Below, in pieces: positions 53,924 to 61,628 of a stretch of 64,000 nucleotides of DNA. The DNA comes from Microbulbifer rhizosphaerae (GTDB taxonomy: Bacteria > Pseudomonadota > Gammaproteobacteria > Pseudomonadales > Cellvibrionaceae): the NCBI RefSeq assembly GCF_014191725.1, contig NZ_JACHWZ010000024.1:1-64000 (forward strand), given 5' to 3'. The notes under the pieces were generated by a model. That model made no database searches and was not told the origin of the DNA. It saw nothing but the letters and a program-made list of their open reading frames with translations. Made by a program: the position numbers and the translations under genes. Within the stretch, counting starts at the first letter, position 1, and every line of letters begins with the position of its first letter.

Positions 53924-55819
53924 TTAAGTTCGCGCATCGCTGGTCCACTGCCCGATACGGAAAATCACGAACTCCGCGGGCTTCACAGGCGCTATACCAA
54001 TCAGGCAGATAAGGCGGCCGTTGTCGAGGTCGTTCTGGGTCATGGTGGTGCGGTCACAACGCACGAAATAAGCCTCCTCCGGCTTGCCGCCCAGCAGGGC
54101 GCCATCGCGCCAGAGCACCAGCAGGAAATCCTCAATGGTGCGGCGGATGTTGTCCCAGAGACGCTGGTTGTTGGGTTCGAACACCGCCCACTGGCTACCC
54201 TTATCAATGGAGTGCTCCACGTAGTTGAACAGGCGGCGCACATTGACGTATTTCCATTCCGGATCGGAACTCATGGTGCGTGCACCCCAGACGCGGTAGC
54301 CACGCCCCTCGAAAAAACGCAGGGCGTTGATCCCTTCGGGGTTGATCACTTCATTGCGCGGGGTGTTGATATTGACTTCGAACTGGGTGAGGCCGCGCAC
54401 CACCTCATTGGCCGGTGCTTTATGCACACCGCGGTTAATATCGCTGCGCGCATAGATACCGGTGACAAATCCAGAGGGCGGCAGCAGGATCTGCCGCGGC
54501 GGAGTACCCTGGGAAAAGCGCTCGTTGGGATCGAAAATCTTGATCCAGGGGTAGTAGAGGGCCGCGTACTTGCTGTCGAACTGTCCGCGGAAATCCCGTA
54601 TTTCGTTCAGGGAGCTGCCCACCGGTCCGTCCACCACCGCGATACGATAGCGCATGCGGGTGGCGTGGGTCACCAGCGCCTGGGCGGCCACACGGGATAC
54701 GGTGGCGCCGCCCAGGTCGCCGGAGTCGGGCATGGCGACGATGGAGATATCGTCGATTTCGGCCAGGGCCTCCAGGCCGGTGGCCTTGATTTCGATATTG
54801 TCCGGATCGGCGGCATTCCCTGCGAAATTATCGGGACCAGGCATTTCGCCATCGTGTCCGCCGGTGAGGCGACCGTTGGTGTTGCCTTGCAGGGCAACCA
54901 TCAGTAGGGCGGGTAAAAATGGCAGTTCTGCGGCGGGAGCCCCGGATGTGGTCGGATCCCAATCCAGGTAGACCGGAGCATCCTGATCCTCAGGGTCATC
55001 CTTTTGCAGGATGCGGCCGATATAGCGTTTCTGCGCCGGCGATGCCGCCAGCTCCAGATACTCCTCCACCCGATCGCTGCCAACGGTGACCTGCACGCGC
55101 ATCTCCACCAGTTGAATCACATCATCGGTGGTGATCGCAGGCGTCGCGCCGGTGGAGTCGATAAAGCTCTGGCGGCCTTCGGAATCCAGAGCGACTACGC
55201 GCAGGTTGGCGGGAATGAGGAGGTCATTGCCGTCGGGCACGGGAATATTCGGGTCGGTGGCGGCGCCGGCAATCACCTCCACCACCGCACCGGCCTTTGC
55301 CCGCTGGGCCTGTACCCCAAATTCCGGATGGCTGTAGGCGAGGTTCTTGCTGCGAACCACCTCGGTGCGCACGAACACATTGCCCAGCGCCCCAGGCCAG
55401 CGGGCAGTCCAGGTGGCATTGATATCACTGACGTTAATACTGTGGCTGGCTACACCCCAGGCCGGGGCACCGGTACCCGCGCGGGGAACGAATATACGGG
55501 AGACGTACAGTCGCTTGCCGCCGTTTTCAAAAAATGCCCGCGCGGCGTGCGCCAGGTAGGGCAACCGTTCCTCTCCTGGGGCGGCAGCGCCGACGGAGAT
55601 CTCCCGCAGACCGCCATAAACCCGCTCGAATTCCGTAAAACTTGTGATCAGCCGCGGTTCGCAACTGGACGGCCCCTGGATATCGGCGTCCCGATAGCAG
55701 ACGGGCCCCCAGCGGGTAAGGCCGACAAAACCGGTGGTGCTGGTGGGTACACCTTCGATGGACTTGGAGCGAAAGCTCACTTCCTCTACAAATACGCCGG
55801 GTGCTAGATACTCAGGCAT
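53924..55819 (-). CDS. Main contractile sheath protein (Afp2-like)
   Basis: 631 residues. PEYLAPGVFVEEVSFRSKSIEGVPTST at the N-terminus (quoted as YLAPGVFVEEVSF) and TGFVGLTRWGP are the classic sheath beginning. The C-terminal domain has VNVRRLFNYVEHSIDKG, FEPNNQRLWDNIR and LICLIGIAPVKPAEFVIF. It assembles around the tube and contracts. An N-terminal extension and inserted domain (about 130-350) decorate the outside. Its upstream gap (55820-56047) contains a palindrome. Confidence 0.92.
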   Translation of the reverse strand: MPEYLAPGVFVEEVSFRSKSIEGVPTSTTGFVGLTRWGPVCYRDADIQGPSSCEPRLITSFTEFERVYGGLREISVGAAAPGEERLPYLAHAARAFFENGGKRLYVSRIFVPRAGTGAPAWGVASHSINVSDINATWTARWPGALGNVFVRTEVVRSKNLAYSHPEFGVQAQRAKAGAVVEVIAGAATDPNIPVPDGNDLLIPANLRVVALDSEGRQSFIDSTGATPAITTDDVIQLVEMRVQVTVGSDRVEEYLELAASPAQKRYIGRILQKDDPEDQDAPVYLDWDPTTSGAPAAELPFLPALLMVALQGNTNGRLTGGHDGEMPGPDNFAGNAADPDNIEIKATGLEALAEIDDISIVAMPDSGDLGGATVSRVAAQALVTHATRMRYRIAVVDGPVGSSLNEIRDFRGQFDSKYAALYYPWIKIFDPNERFSQGTPPRQILLPPSGFVTGIYARSDINRGVHKAPANEVVRGLTQFEVNINTPRNEVINPEGINALRFFEGRGYRVWGARTMSSDPEWKYVNVRRLFNYVEHSIDKGSQWAVFEPNNQRLWDNIRRTIEDFLLVLWRDGALLGGKPEEAYFVRCDRTTMTQNDLDNGRLICLIGIAPVKPAEFVIFRIGQWTSDART

Positions 55820-55944
55820 GGTGACTTATCTCCTTTGCATAATCGGTTCTTGCTAGCACCCTGGCTGACTGCCTGTTGCAGTGGCGCTATTTGGTAGCTC
55901 GGTTTTCTGAAGAGCATCTCTAAAATGACTATTCCGGCCCTTAC

Positions 55945-56015
55945 CGTAGGGTGCGCCGTGCGCACCAGAGCTGCGCGGGTTCCAGATCCGCCCGGTGCGC
56001 ACGGCACACCCTACG
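55945..56015. repeat. Palindromic element upstream of the main sheath gene
   Basis: CGTAGGGTGCGCCGTGCGCACC (55945-55966) and its near-perfect reverse complement GGTGCGCACGGCACACCCTACG (55994-56015) enclose a 27-nt loop. It sits in the 228-bp gap between the carboxypeptidase-regulatory-like gene and sheath 1. It could fold in the mRNA and separate early genes from structural genes. Confidence 0.8.
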
Positions 56016-56047
56016 TCGCTATTTACAGAGATGCCTTGTTGGGAAAA

Positions 56048-56911
56048 TCAGGGCATAACAAAATCAAAATCCGCCTCATCCCTTCCGGTCAGCACCCGAC
56101 CGACGACGAACTGCACTGCGCGCACCGTCGATAGCGCTGTGACATAACCCGGAGGCACCGACTCGCCGTTGCTGACATTGTCGGCAACATTGAAAGGCGG
56201 CAGTTCTTCCAGCGGCAAATCCCACAAGGAGTCCAGCTCCGGCAGTGCCGGTGAAGGGGGGACCGGGGGTGCTGCCGGGCCGGCGATGGAAACCTCTATG
56301 TCCAGTGTCGAGTTCAGTTCACTGCCCGGTACCGCATCCGGAGACAGCAGCAGCAGGAATTCGCCGCGGTCGTCACCGCGGGTGCGAGCGACGGTCGCAC
56401 CGCCATCGGGCAGACGGGCCTCGACAAAAGCCCAGCGCATGGGTTCGCCGTCGCGCACCACACGTCCGCGCAGGCCGGTGGCGCAGGAGGAATGGTAGTA
56501 GGCCGCTCCCGGAAACAGGGTGATGGTGCGCACCCTGCCCTCTAAATAATCGGTCGACTCCGCCGCTTCAATAGCTTCCACCTCTGCCAGAGTGCGCAGG
56601 GGCACCCGCAACCGCCGGGGAATATAGCGGCGGCCATAGTCGTGGATACGCACGTCCACCTGCTCTCGAATAGTTGGGAAATAACTCAATGAGTAGCGTC
56701 CGGAACTGCTGCGCATGAAACCGTGTACCGCGACGCCCAGCTGGGAAAAATCATATCGGTTTCTCGGCAGCGGCGTTCGGTGGGGAGATTGCCATTCGAC
56801 TTCCACTCGCACAGGATAGGCAAGTTCCGCCTCCCGCTCAGCATCGACAAAATCCAGCCCGAGGGCCAGACGCCTGCTGCGGAAATCGTATTCAAGATTC
56901 TCAATACTCAC
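56048..56911 (-). CDS. CIS-associated protein with carboxypeptidase-regulatory-like domain
   Basis: 287 residues. The middle (GLRGRVVRDGEPMRWAFVEARLPDGG, quoted as GLRGRVVRDGEPMRWAFV) looks like a CarboxypepD_reg/Ig-like beta sandwich with A-x-V-x-A-R and DDRGEFLLLL motifs; the N-terminal half is beta-rich. A Pro-rich linker (about 210-228) leads to the C-terminus. Similar proteins occur beside Pvc16 in CIS clusters, perhaps as a cap or surface decoration. It starts within the last codon of the terminator gene (4-bp overlap). Confidence 0.7.
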   Translation of the reverse strand: MSIENLEYDFRSRRLALGLDFVDAEREAELAYPVRVEVEWQSPHRTPLPRNRYDFSQLGVAVHGFMRSSSGRYSLSYFPTIREQVDVRIHDYGRRYIPRRLRVPLRTLAEVEAIEAAESTDYLEGRVRTITLFPGAAYYHSSCATGLRGRVVRDGEPMRWAFVEARLPDGGATVARTRGDDRGEFLLLLSPDAVPGSELNSTLDIEVSIAGPAAPPVPPSPALPELDSLWDLPLEELPPFNVADNVSNGESVPPGYVTALSTVRAVQFVVGRVLTGRDEADFDFVMP

Positions 56912-57504
56912 GCGCCACGCACCTCTGGTGTGGTTCCCGAGGTGGTGGTGGACACGCGCGGGGCCAGGTCGTCGCGCAGGCCGTGGATAACCGCGATACG
57001 CGCCACATAAGGGATGCTCAGTTTGTAGTCCAGGGGCAGTGAGTCGAAGGTGCGCATCACATCCTCAGTGGACAGGTCTTCCAGGCATACTTGAATGGAC
57101 TCGTTGGGAGCCCATGGCGTGATCGGATCGAGAGTGGGTCCGGAGAATATGGGCGTGTCCTCCAGGCTCTGCATGGCACGGCCGATAATACGATGCTCGT
57201 GATCAGCGTTTTCCCCCCAGGGAATAATCAGGTAGTGCAGATCCAATGGCAGGTGGCTGTGTCCGTCGTAGGCGGAAGCCGCCGACCAGGCACCGCGCAT
57301 CACCTTGTTGAAATCCACCCGGTACAAAAATACGGAGAGTGAGGGCAAAGTAATTAGAGCCGAATTTTCCGGGTCCAGGTCCCTGGTGCGCAGCAGGCGT
57401 ACGGGTGTATTGCGGCCGGCGATTGGCTGCAGTTCCCGAAAACTCAAGTCGAGAAAACGGACGATACTGCTGCTCACTGCGGCGATACTGTTGAAATCTG
57501 CCAT
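56908..57504 (-). CDS. Tail terminator, Pvc16/Afp16-like (DUF4255)
   Basis: 198 residues. Landmarks of the family: SIVRFLDLSF at the N-terminus, LSVFLYRVDFNKVMRG and LPLDLHYLIIPWG, then HRIIGRAMQSLEDTP. The terminator caps the growing tube and sheath and sets the end of polymerisation. It lies at the head of the operon here, whereas afp16 sits near the end of the Afp locus. Confidence 0.9.
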   Translation of the reverse strand: MADFNSIAAVSSSIVRFLDLSFRELQPIAGRNTPVRLLRTRDLDPENSALITLPSLSVFLYRVDFNKVMRGAWSAASAYDGHSHLPLDLHYLIIPWGENADHEHRIIGRAMQSLEDTPIFSGPTLDPITPWAPNESIQVCLEDLSTEDVMRTFDSLPLDYKLSIPYVARIAVIHGLRDDLAPRVSTTTSGTTPEVRGA

Positions 57505-57542
57505 TTATTTTCCTGTACATCTCTATCGCTGTTATTGCCCTA

Positions 57543-57812
57543 TTATTCGGCCTGATCGTTTTTCTTCGTCGCCGCGCTGTAGACAACCGATCCATCCGGC
57601 AGCGTCCTGCTTTCCACAACGCCGATCCGGCACAGGTAATCCACCGCGTGCTCCACCTGCTGGCGCCCTTCATAGAGGCGCTGGCGTAATAACCACCAGT
57701 GAGTGATTCCCTCCAGGGTATCCGCCGCCCTTCCGCGCTGGCGCATATAGCGGGCAATTTCCTCAGCAACAGAATCCATTTCCCGCTCTGTTTGATCGCC
57801 GATGTCTGGCAC
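57543..57812 (-). CDS. Small CIS-associated winged-helix-like protein
   Basis: 89 residues from a GTG with AAGGA in front. After an acidic start, AEEIARYMRQRG and ITHWWLLRQRLYEGRQQVEHAVDYLCRIGVVESR (quoted as HWWLLRQRLYEG and YLCRIGVVESR) fit a winged-helix fold, with SVVYSA as the wing. Small wHTH proteins like this are frequently found with CIS ATPases and terminators. It could be a regulator or a structural adaptor. It is the first gene of the operon, 113 bp downstream of the sigma-54 promoter match. Confidence 0.65.
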   Translation of the reverse strand: MPDIGDQTEREMDSVAEEIARYMRQRGRAADTLEGITHWWLLRQRLYEGRQQVEHAVDYLCRIGVVESRTLPDGSVVYSAATKKNDQAE

Positions 57813-57924
57813 AGTAGTCCTTTATGTGGCTGCTTCCTGAATCGCCTCCAACCAAGGCGTCCGGTTTTATGGGCTTTGCAAACGTCTGTCGTCTGTCACA
57901 GCCTCCGTGTTCTCCATGATCTAG

Positions 57925-57940
57925 AGCAATCCCTGTGCCA
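57925..57940 (-). promoter_or_regulatory. Sigma-54 promoter of the CIS operon
   Basis: On the minus strand TGGCACAGGGATTGCT matches the sigma-54 consensus with the invariant GG at -24 and GC at -12 (TGGCAC, 5 bp, TTGCT). It faces the CIS operon and its start point would fall near 57913, leaving a leader of about 100 nt. A sigma-54 activator is encoded next door. Confidence 0.82.
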
Positions 57941-58450
57941 TATCCCAACAGGTGGCTAACTTATTGATCTTTATGGGATTCCAGTGAAGGACTCTGAGAT
58001 GTGGGTCAATGGCGACCCGGTTTTTGCAGGAAAAAGCTTTTCCTGGTGGGTCAAAAAGAACGCGATGGGTCAACTCTTACTGCAATATCCATCACAACTG
58101 TTTATGGCCCTACAAAAGTCATACTTTTCCCATCTGCGCCAATCACATGAAAGAGATAACAAGCTGGCATCTTTTCCTTTTGGCAGAAGAAAATTCCTCT
58201 TGATTTATCGATTATCTGGGCGTAGCGTTACTACCCACATTGGTCCCCATAAGCCATCAGGATGTGTAATGGTTTTCACGGAATAACAACGATAAATATC
58301 TCCGTGTAAGCGGAGTGTAATTGAGCTGTTACAGGAAGACATCCACCATCGAAAATCCATTTCTGAACAATTGTCACAATTGTCTAGCAGGCGGACTCTT
58401 CCAAAGTAAATAATTGACAATGGATTGGGAAATCACCAGGGGCCCAGGCA
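57941..58450. other. Divergent control region between the CIS operon and its activator
   Basis: About 510 bp. A 100-codon ORF (57984-58286) has no domain and is judged non-coding. The stretch holds the candidate activator site at 58367-58383 and presumably the activator's own promoter. Confidence 0.6.
58367..58383. promoter_or_regulatory. Tandem ACAATTGT palindromes: candidate activator-binding site
   Basis: ACAATTGT C ACAATTGT: two identical 8-bp palindromes on adjacent helical positions, 427 bp upstream of the sigma-54 promoter and 68 bp before the activator's start codon. This is a normal distance for an enhancer and for autoregulation. It could bind the Fis-type helix-turn-helix. Confidence 0.45.
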
Positions 58451-59848
58451 ATGGATTCGCTTTTTATATTCTCTTTTCCCGGGGTTAGGGATACCGTCTT
58501 TCTACCGCTGCTTACCGACTATCCTGCATGCCGGTATCTGATTACATCATCTGGCCTGTCGGACCCGAACGGAAAACCCGTTTGTGACACACTCCATGAG
58601 AATTCTCCTTCCGGAATAAATATTTTTTTTCTCGACTCAGAAAGCGCAGGCAGCGCTTCCTACCGGGATCAAGTGACCCGCCATCTTCGCCGCAAGGGTA
58701 TCAATCTCTGTCTTGTAGATGGTGATCCACTTCACCTGGAGACAGAGTTTCTCAGCCAGTTCCACGACTTTATTGTCTGGCCCTGTTGCAAGGAGGAATT
58801 TCGGGCCCGCATTGATCGCTACAGATTCCCCAAGTACAACACGCCATCGCCAAAAGATAGGGAAATTCTCAGCCGGCTTTTTGAAATGAACCTGATTGGT
58901 AGGTCGGAACCTTTCCTGCATACCGCCAGGCTGATCCAAAAAGTCTCCCAGTGCGATGCTCCTTTATTGATCCGCGGGGAAACGGGAACCGGCAAGGAGA
59001 ATGCCGCCCGTGCGGCTCATTACCTGGGCAGCCGTGCCGATTGTGGATTTATCCCTATCAACTGTGGCGCCATTCCCGATGAACTGCTGGAGAGCGAACT
59101 GTTCGGCTACCAGAGAGGAGCCTTTACCGACGCCAAGTCCAGTAAAAAAGGACTCGTGGAGATTGCCGAGGGCGGCACCCTATTCCTGGATGAGATCGAC
59201 AGCCTCAGCCTCAAATCCCAGGCGGCTTTACTGCGTTTCCTGCAATCCCTGGAATATCGGCCACTGGGCGCGGAAGCCTGCCGCCGCGCAGACGTGCGCG
59301 TTATCGCCGCCACCAATGCCGACCTGTCCAGGCGCGTTGCAGAGCAAACCTTTCGCGAAGACTTATATTTCCGCATCAATGTGCTGAATATCACCATGCC
59401 GCCCCTTCGGGAACGCGACCGGGATATCTGCCTGATCGCGGAGCAGCTGATCAACCGGTTTAACCAGGAGCACCGGGTTTCCCCAAAGCGCCTGTCTCCA
59501 GCAGCCCTGCGCTGGCTTCAGGAACAGCCCTGGCCGGGTAATGTTCGCGAAATGGAAAATTACCTGCTGCGGGAATTTCTGCTGGTGGAAGGTAATATCA
59601 TCCATCTCGGCGACTGCGATAACATTGCGGAATACCCGCCCTCGGAACCGGAAGCCGTATCCGAACTTCCCAACTTCCAGACCGCCAAGGCCTATGCCAT
59701 CCGCGAGTTCGAGAAAAGCTACCTGTGTGACCTGCTTCAGCTTGCCCGCGGCAACGTCAGCCAGGCCGCCAGAATCTCCGGCAAGGAGCGGCGGGCGCTG
59801 GGGAAGTTAATCAAGAAGCATTCCATAGATAAGGCTGTGTACAGCTGA
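58451..59848 (+). CDS. Sigma-54-dependent transcriptional activator (VpsR-like architecture)
   Basis: 465 residues. The N-terminal 130 or so residues form an atypical receiver-like domain without a recognisable phospho-acceptor pocket (VFLPLLTDYPACRYLITSS start, FHDFIVWPC near its end). The AAA+ core has Walker A GETGTGKE, the sigma-54 contact loop ELFGYQRGAFTDA, Walker B GGTLFLDEID and WPGNVREMEN. The C-terminus is a Fis-type helix-turn-helix (GNVSQAARISGKERRALGKL). GAFTDA is intact (GAFTGA variant with Asp), so activation of sigma-54 polymerase is expected. Divergent to the CIS operon with its -24/-12 promoter; the likely regulator. Confidence 0.88.
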   Translation: MDSLFIFSFPGVRDTVFLPLLTDYPACRYLITSSGLSDPNGKPVCDTLHENSPSGINIFFLDSESAGSASYRDQVTRHLRRKGINLCLVDGDPLHLETEFLSQFHDFIVWPCCKEEFRARIDRYRFPKYNTPSPKDREILSRLFEMNLIGRSEPFLHTARLIQKVSQCDAPLLIRGETGTGKENAARAAHYLGSRADCGFIPINCGAIPDELLESELFGYQRGAFTDAKSSKKGLVEIAEGGTLFLDEIDSLSLKSQAALLRFLQSLEYRPLGAEACRRADVRVIAATNADLSRRVAEQTFREDLYFRINVLNITMPPLRERDRDICLIAEQLINRFNQEHRVSPKRLSPAALRWLQEQPWPGNVREMENYLLREFLLVEGNIIHLGDCDNIAEYPPSEPEAVSELPNFQTAKAYAIREFEKSYLCDLLQLARGNVSQAARISGKERRALGKLIKKHSIDKAVYS

Positions 59849-59908
59849 ATTATAAAGTCATACTACAACCAGCTTCTCTACTATATACACGATATGCGAG
59901 GGAAAAAA

Positions 59909-60448
59909 ATGCCAAATATCGAACAGATGATCGACGATATCCTTCGCCGGGAAGGAGACTTTGTCGATCACCCGGCGGATCGCGGCGGGCCGACCAAATA
60001 CGGTATCACCCAGAAAACCCTGTCCGCCTATCTGGGCCATGCGGCGTTGCGCCAGGAAGTGGAATCCCTCAGCGAGGAAGTGGCCAGGGAAATTTATCGG
60101 CGTAACTACTATATCGCTCCAAAAATCGATCAACTCCCACTATCCGTACAGCCGTTTGTCTTCGATTGCGCGGTCAACCACGGGCCGCAGCGGGCGATAA
60201 AATTCGTACAGAATGTCTGCAACCGGGCGGGATACCAACCTCCACTTTCCATGGATGGAGTCATGGGCCCGAATACAAAACGGGGCGCTGAGTGGACGGA
60301 GGAGCAGAAGGGAGAAACATTTCTCAAGGCCCTGCTGGAGGAACGCAGGGACTTCTACCGCCTGATCGTACAGACAAACCCATCGCAACAAGTATTTCTC
60401 AACGGCTGGATGAACCGGGTTGAGGAGTTTGAACAGGAGATTGTCTGA
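59909..60448 (+). CDS. GH108 muramidase (secretion-activator/ZliS type)
   Basis: 179 residues. RREGDFVDHPADRGGPTKYGIT near the start is the GH108 signature, with the catalytic Glu in EGDFV and the conserved DRGG-x-T-K-Y-G-I-T. The C-terminal half is the peptidoglycan-binding-like domain (DGVMGPNT). These enzymes cleave the glycan chain of peptidoglycan. No signal peptide, as in phage endolysins. The ATG at 59909 has GAGGGA upstream; ATG at 59894 is weaker. It follows the activator by 60 bp and may share its transcript. It could permit CIS insertion or release. Confidence 0.82.
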   Translation: MPNIEQMIDDILRREGDFVDHPADRGGPTKYGITQKTLSAYLGHAALRQEVESLSEEVAREIYRRNYYIAPKIDQLPLSVQPFVFDCAVNHGPQRAIKFVQNVCNRAGYQPPLSMDGVMGPNTKRGAEWTEEQKGETFLKALLEERRDFYRLIVQTNPSQQVFLNGWMNRVEEFEQEIV

Positions 60449-60484
60449 TGGGCTGGCGGCATTCGCACATTAGATAACAACAGG

Positions 60485-61534
60485 TCAGGCCGACGGCTGG
60501 TAACCCGGATCGGCACCGCAGGAGGCGCGCTGCACCAGCTCTGTGGGCAACACCTCCGACTCGGCCTTGCGCCCGCCCACCAGCTTCATCACCTTGTCCA
60601 CCAGCAATTCACCGCCGCGGTGGATGTCCTGGCGCACGGTGGTCAGGGGCGGGGTGTAGAAGGGGGCAATGGGGACATCGTCGAACCCCACCACCGCCAC
60701 ATCCGTCGGCACGCGAAGCCCCCCGGCCTGCAGCGCCTTGATGGCGCCCATGGCGATATTGTCGCCGGCGGCGAAGATGGCATCGAAATCGGGAGCGTCT
60801 TTCTGGAGTAAATCCATCACGCACTGGTAGCCGGATTCGCTGGAGAAGGCCACGTCGAGATGCCGCTCCCCGCTTTCCAGACCGGCATCCTTCAGCGCTG
60901 CCCGGTAGCCCCGATAACGGGCCTCGATTTCCGGGTGGGCAATATCGCCGAGAAAAATGATTTTGCGGCGCCCGAGCCCGACAAGGTGCTCGGTGGCCTG
61001 ACGCCCCCCCATCACATTGTCACTGCTGACAATACAGTAATCGGCGCCTGGCTTTTGGGTTCCTCCCCAGACGACCAGCGGATCGCCGAGTCGATGGAGT
61101 TCGCGCAGCGGGCTGTCGTCGATGCCCTGCCCGATCACGATCACTCCGTCGGCACGGCGGGAGCCCAGCAGGTAGGAGTGCCAGTCGGCACTGGTGACGA
61201 TACTGCTGGAGAACAGCAGGTCGTATTTGTGCCGTGCCAGTTCGTCGGCAATGGCACCGATCATATCGATCATAAAAGGATCGGAAAAAGACTGGCCGCC
61301 CCCCTCCCCGGTATTGATCACTACCGAGATGGTGTGGCTGCGCTTCAGGCGCAGGTTGCGTGCGCTCTCATTGACCTTGTAGTTCATGGAGCGGGCGATT
61401 TTCTGGATGCGCTCGCGGGTTTTTTCGTTGATCAGCGGGCTGTTGTTGAGGGCCCGGGAAACCGTGGACTCCGAGACTCCCGCCAGGCGCGCTATATCGG
61501 ACATGGACACGGGCGTGGGGGAATCTTTGGGCAT
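60485..61534 (-). CDS. LacI-family sugar-responsive repressor
   Basis: 349 residues. The DNA-binding headpiece is VSMSDIARLAGVSESTVSRALN (quoted as SDIARLAGVSESTVSRALN; about 9-28), followed by the hinge with NLRLKRSHTI and a periplasmic-binding-protein-like core (FSDPFMIDMIGAIADELA, VVGFDDVPIAPFYTPPLTTVRQD). It likely senses an oligo- or disaccharide and controls the MFS transporter, itself and the GH65 gene through the TGCAATCG sites. It follows the MFS gene on the same strand, separated by 94 bp holding one such site. Confidence 0.88.
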   Translation of the reverse strand: MPKDSPTPVSMSDIARLAGVSESTVSRALNNSPLINEKTRERIQKIARSMNYKVNESARNLRLKRSHTISVVINTGEGGGQSFSDPFMIDMIGAIADELARHKYDLLFSSSIVTSADWHSYLLGSRRADGVIVIGQGIDDSPLRELHRLGDPLVVWGGTQKPGADYCIVSSDNVMGGRQATEHLVGLGRRKIIFLGDIAHPEIEARYRGYRAALKDAGLESGERHLDVAFSSESGYQCVMDLLQKDAPDFDAIFAAGDNIAMGAIKALQAGGLRVPTDVAVVGFDDVPIAPFYTPPLTTVRQDIHRGGELLVDKVMKLVGGRKAESEVLPTELVQRASCGADPGYQPSA

Positions 61535-61580
61535 AGAAACTTCACTTTGGAAATTGACAGGCCCGCCATCTTAGGCGGGC

Positions 61581-61594
61581 TGCAATCGTTTGTA
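61581..61594. promoter_or_regulatory. LacI-type operator, site 3 (upstream of the repressor gene)
   Basis: TGCAATCGTTTGTA, 12 of 14 positions identical to the perfect palindrome core TGCAATCGATTGCA at 63207. It lies 47 bp upstream of the repressor start, consistent with autoregulation. Confidence 0.65.
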
Positions 61595-61628
61595 AAACCG
61601 CCGCGAAGTTATCCACCCCACAAATAGC

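Noticed and set aside
38908..57812. Interpretation as a type VI secretion system
   Set aside because: No TssJ, TssL, TssM or ClpV; spike and hub are split phage-like proteins and the ATPase is Afp15-like.
57984..58286. 100-codon plus-strand ORF in the divergent control region
   Set aside because: No ribosome site or domain and unusual composition; overlaps the zone expected to hold regulatory sites.
23469..60448. Interpretation as a prophage or phage tail remnant
   Set aside because: No capsid, terminase, portal, integrase or replication gene; AAA+ ATPase, Pvc16-type terminator, two sheaths and DUF4157 cargo are CIS traits.
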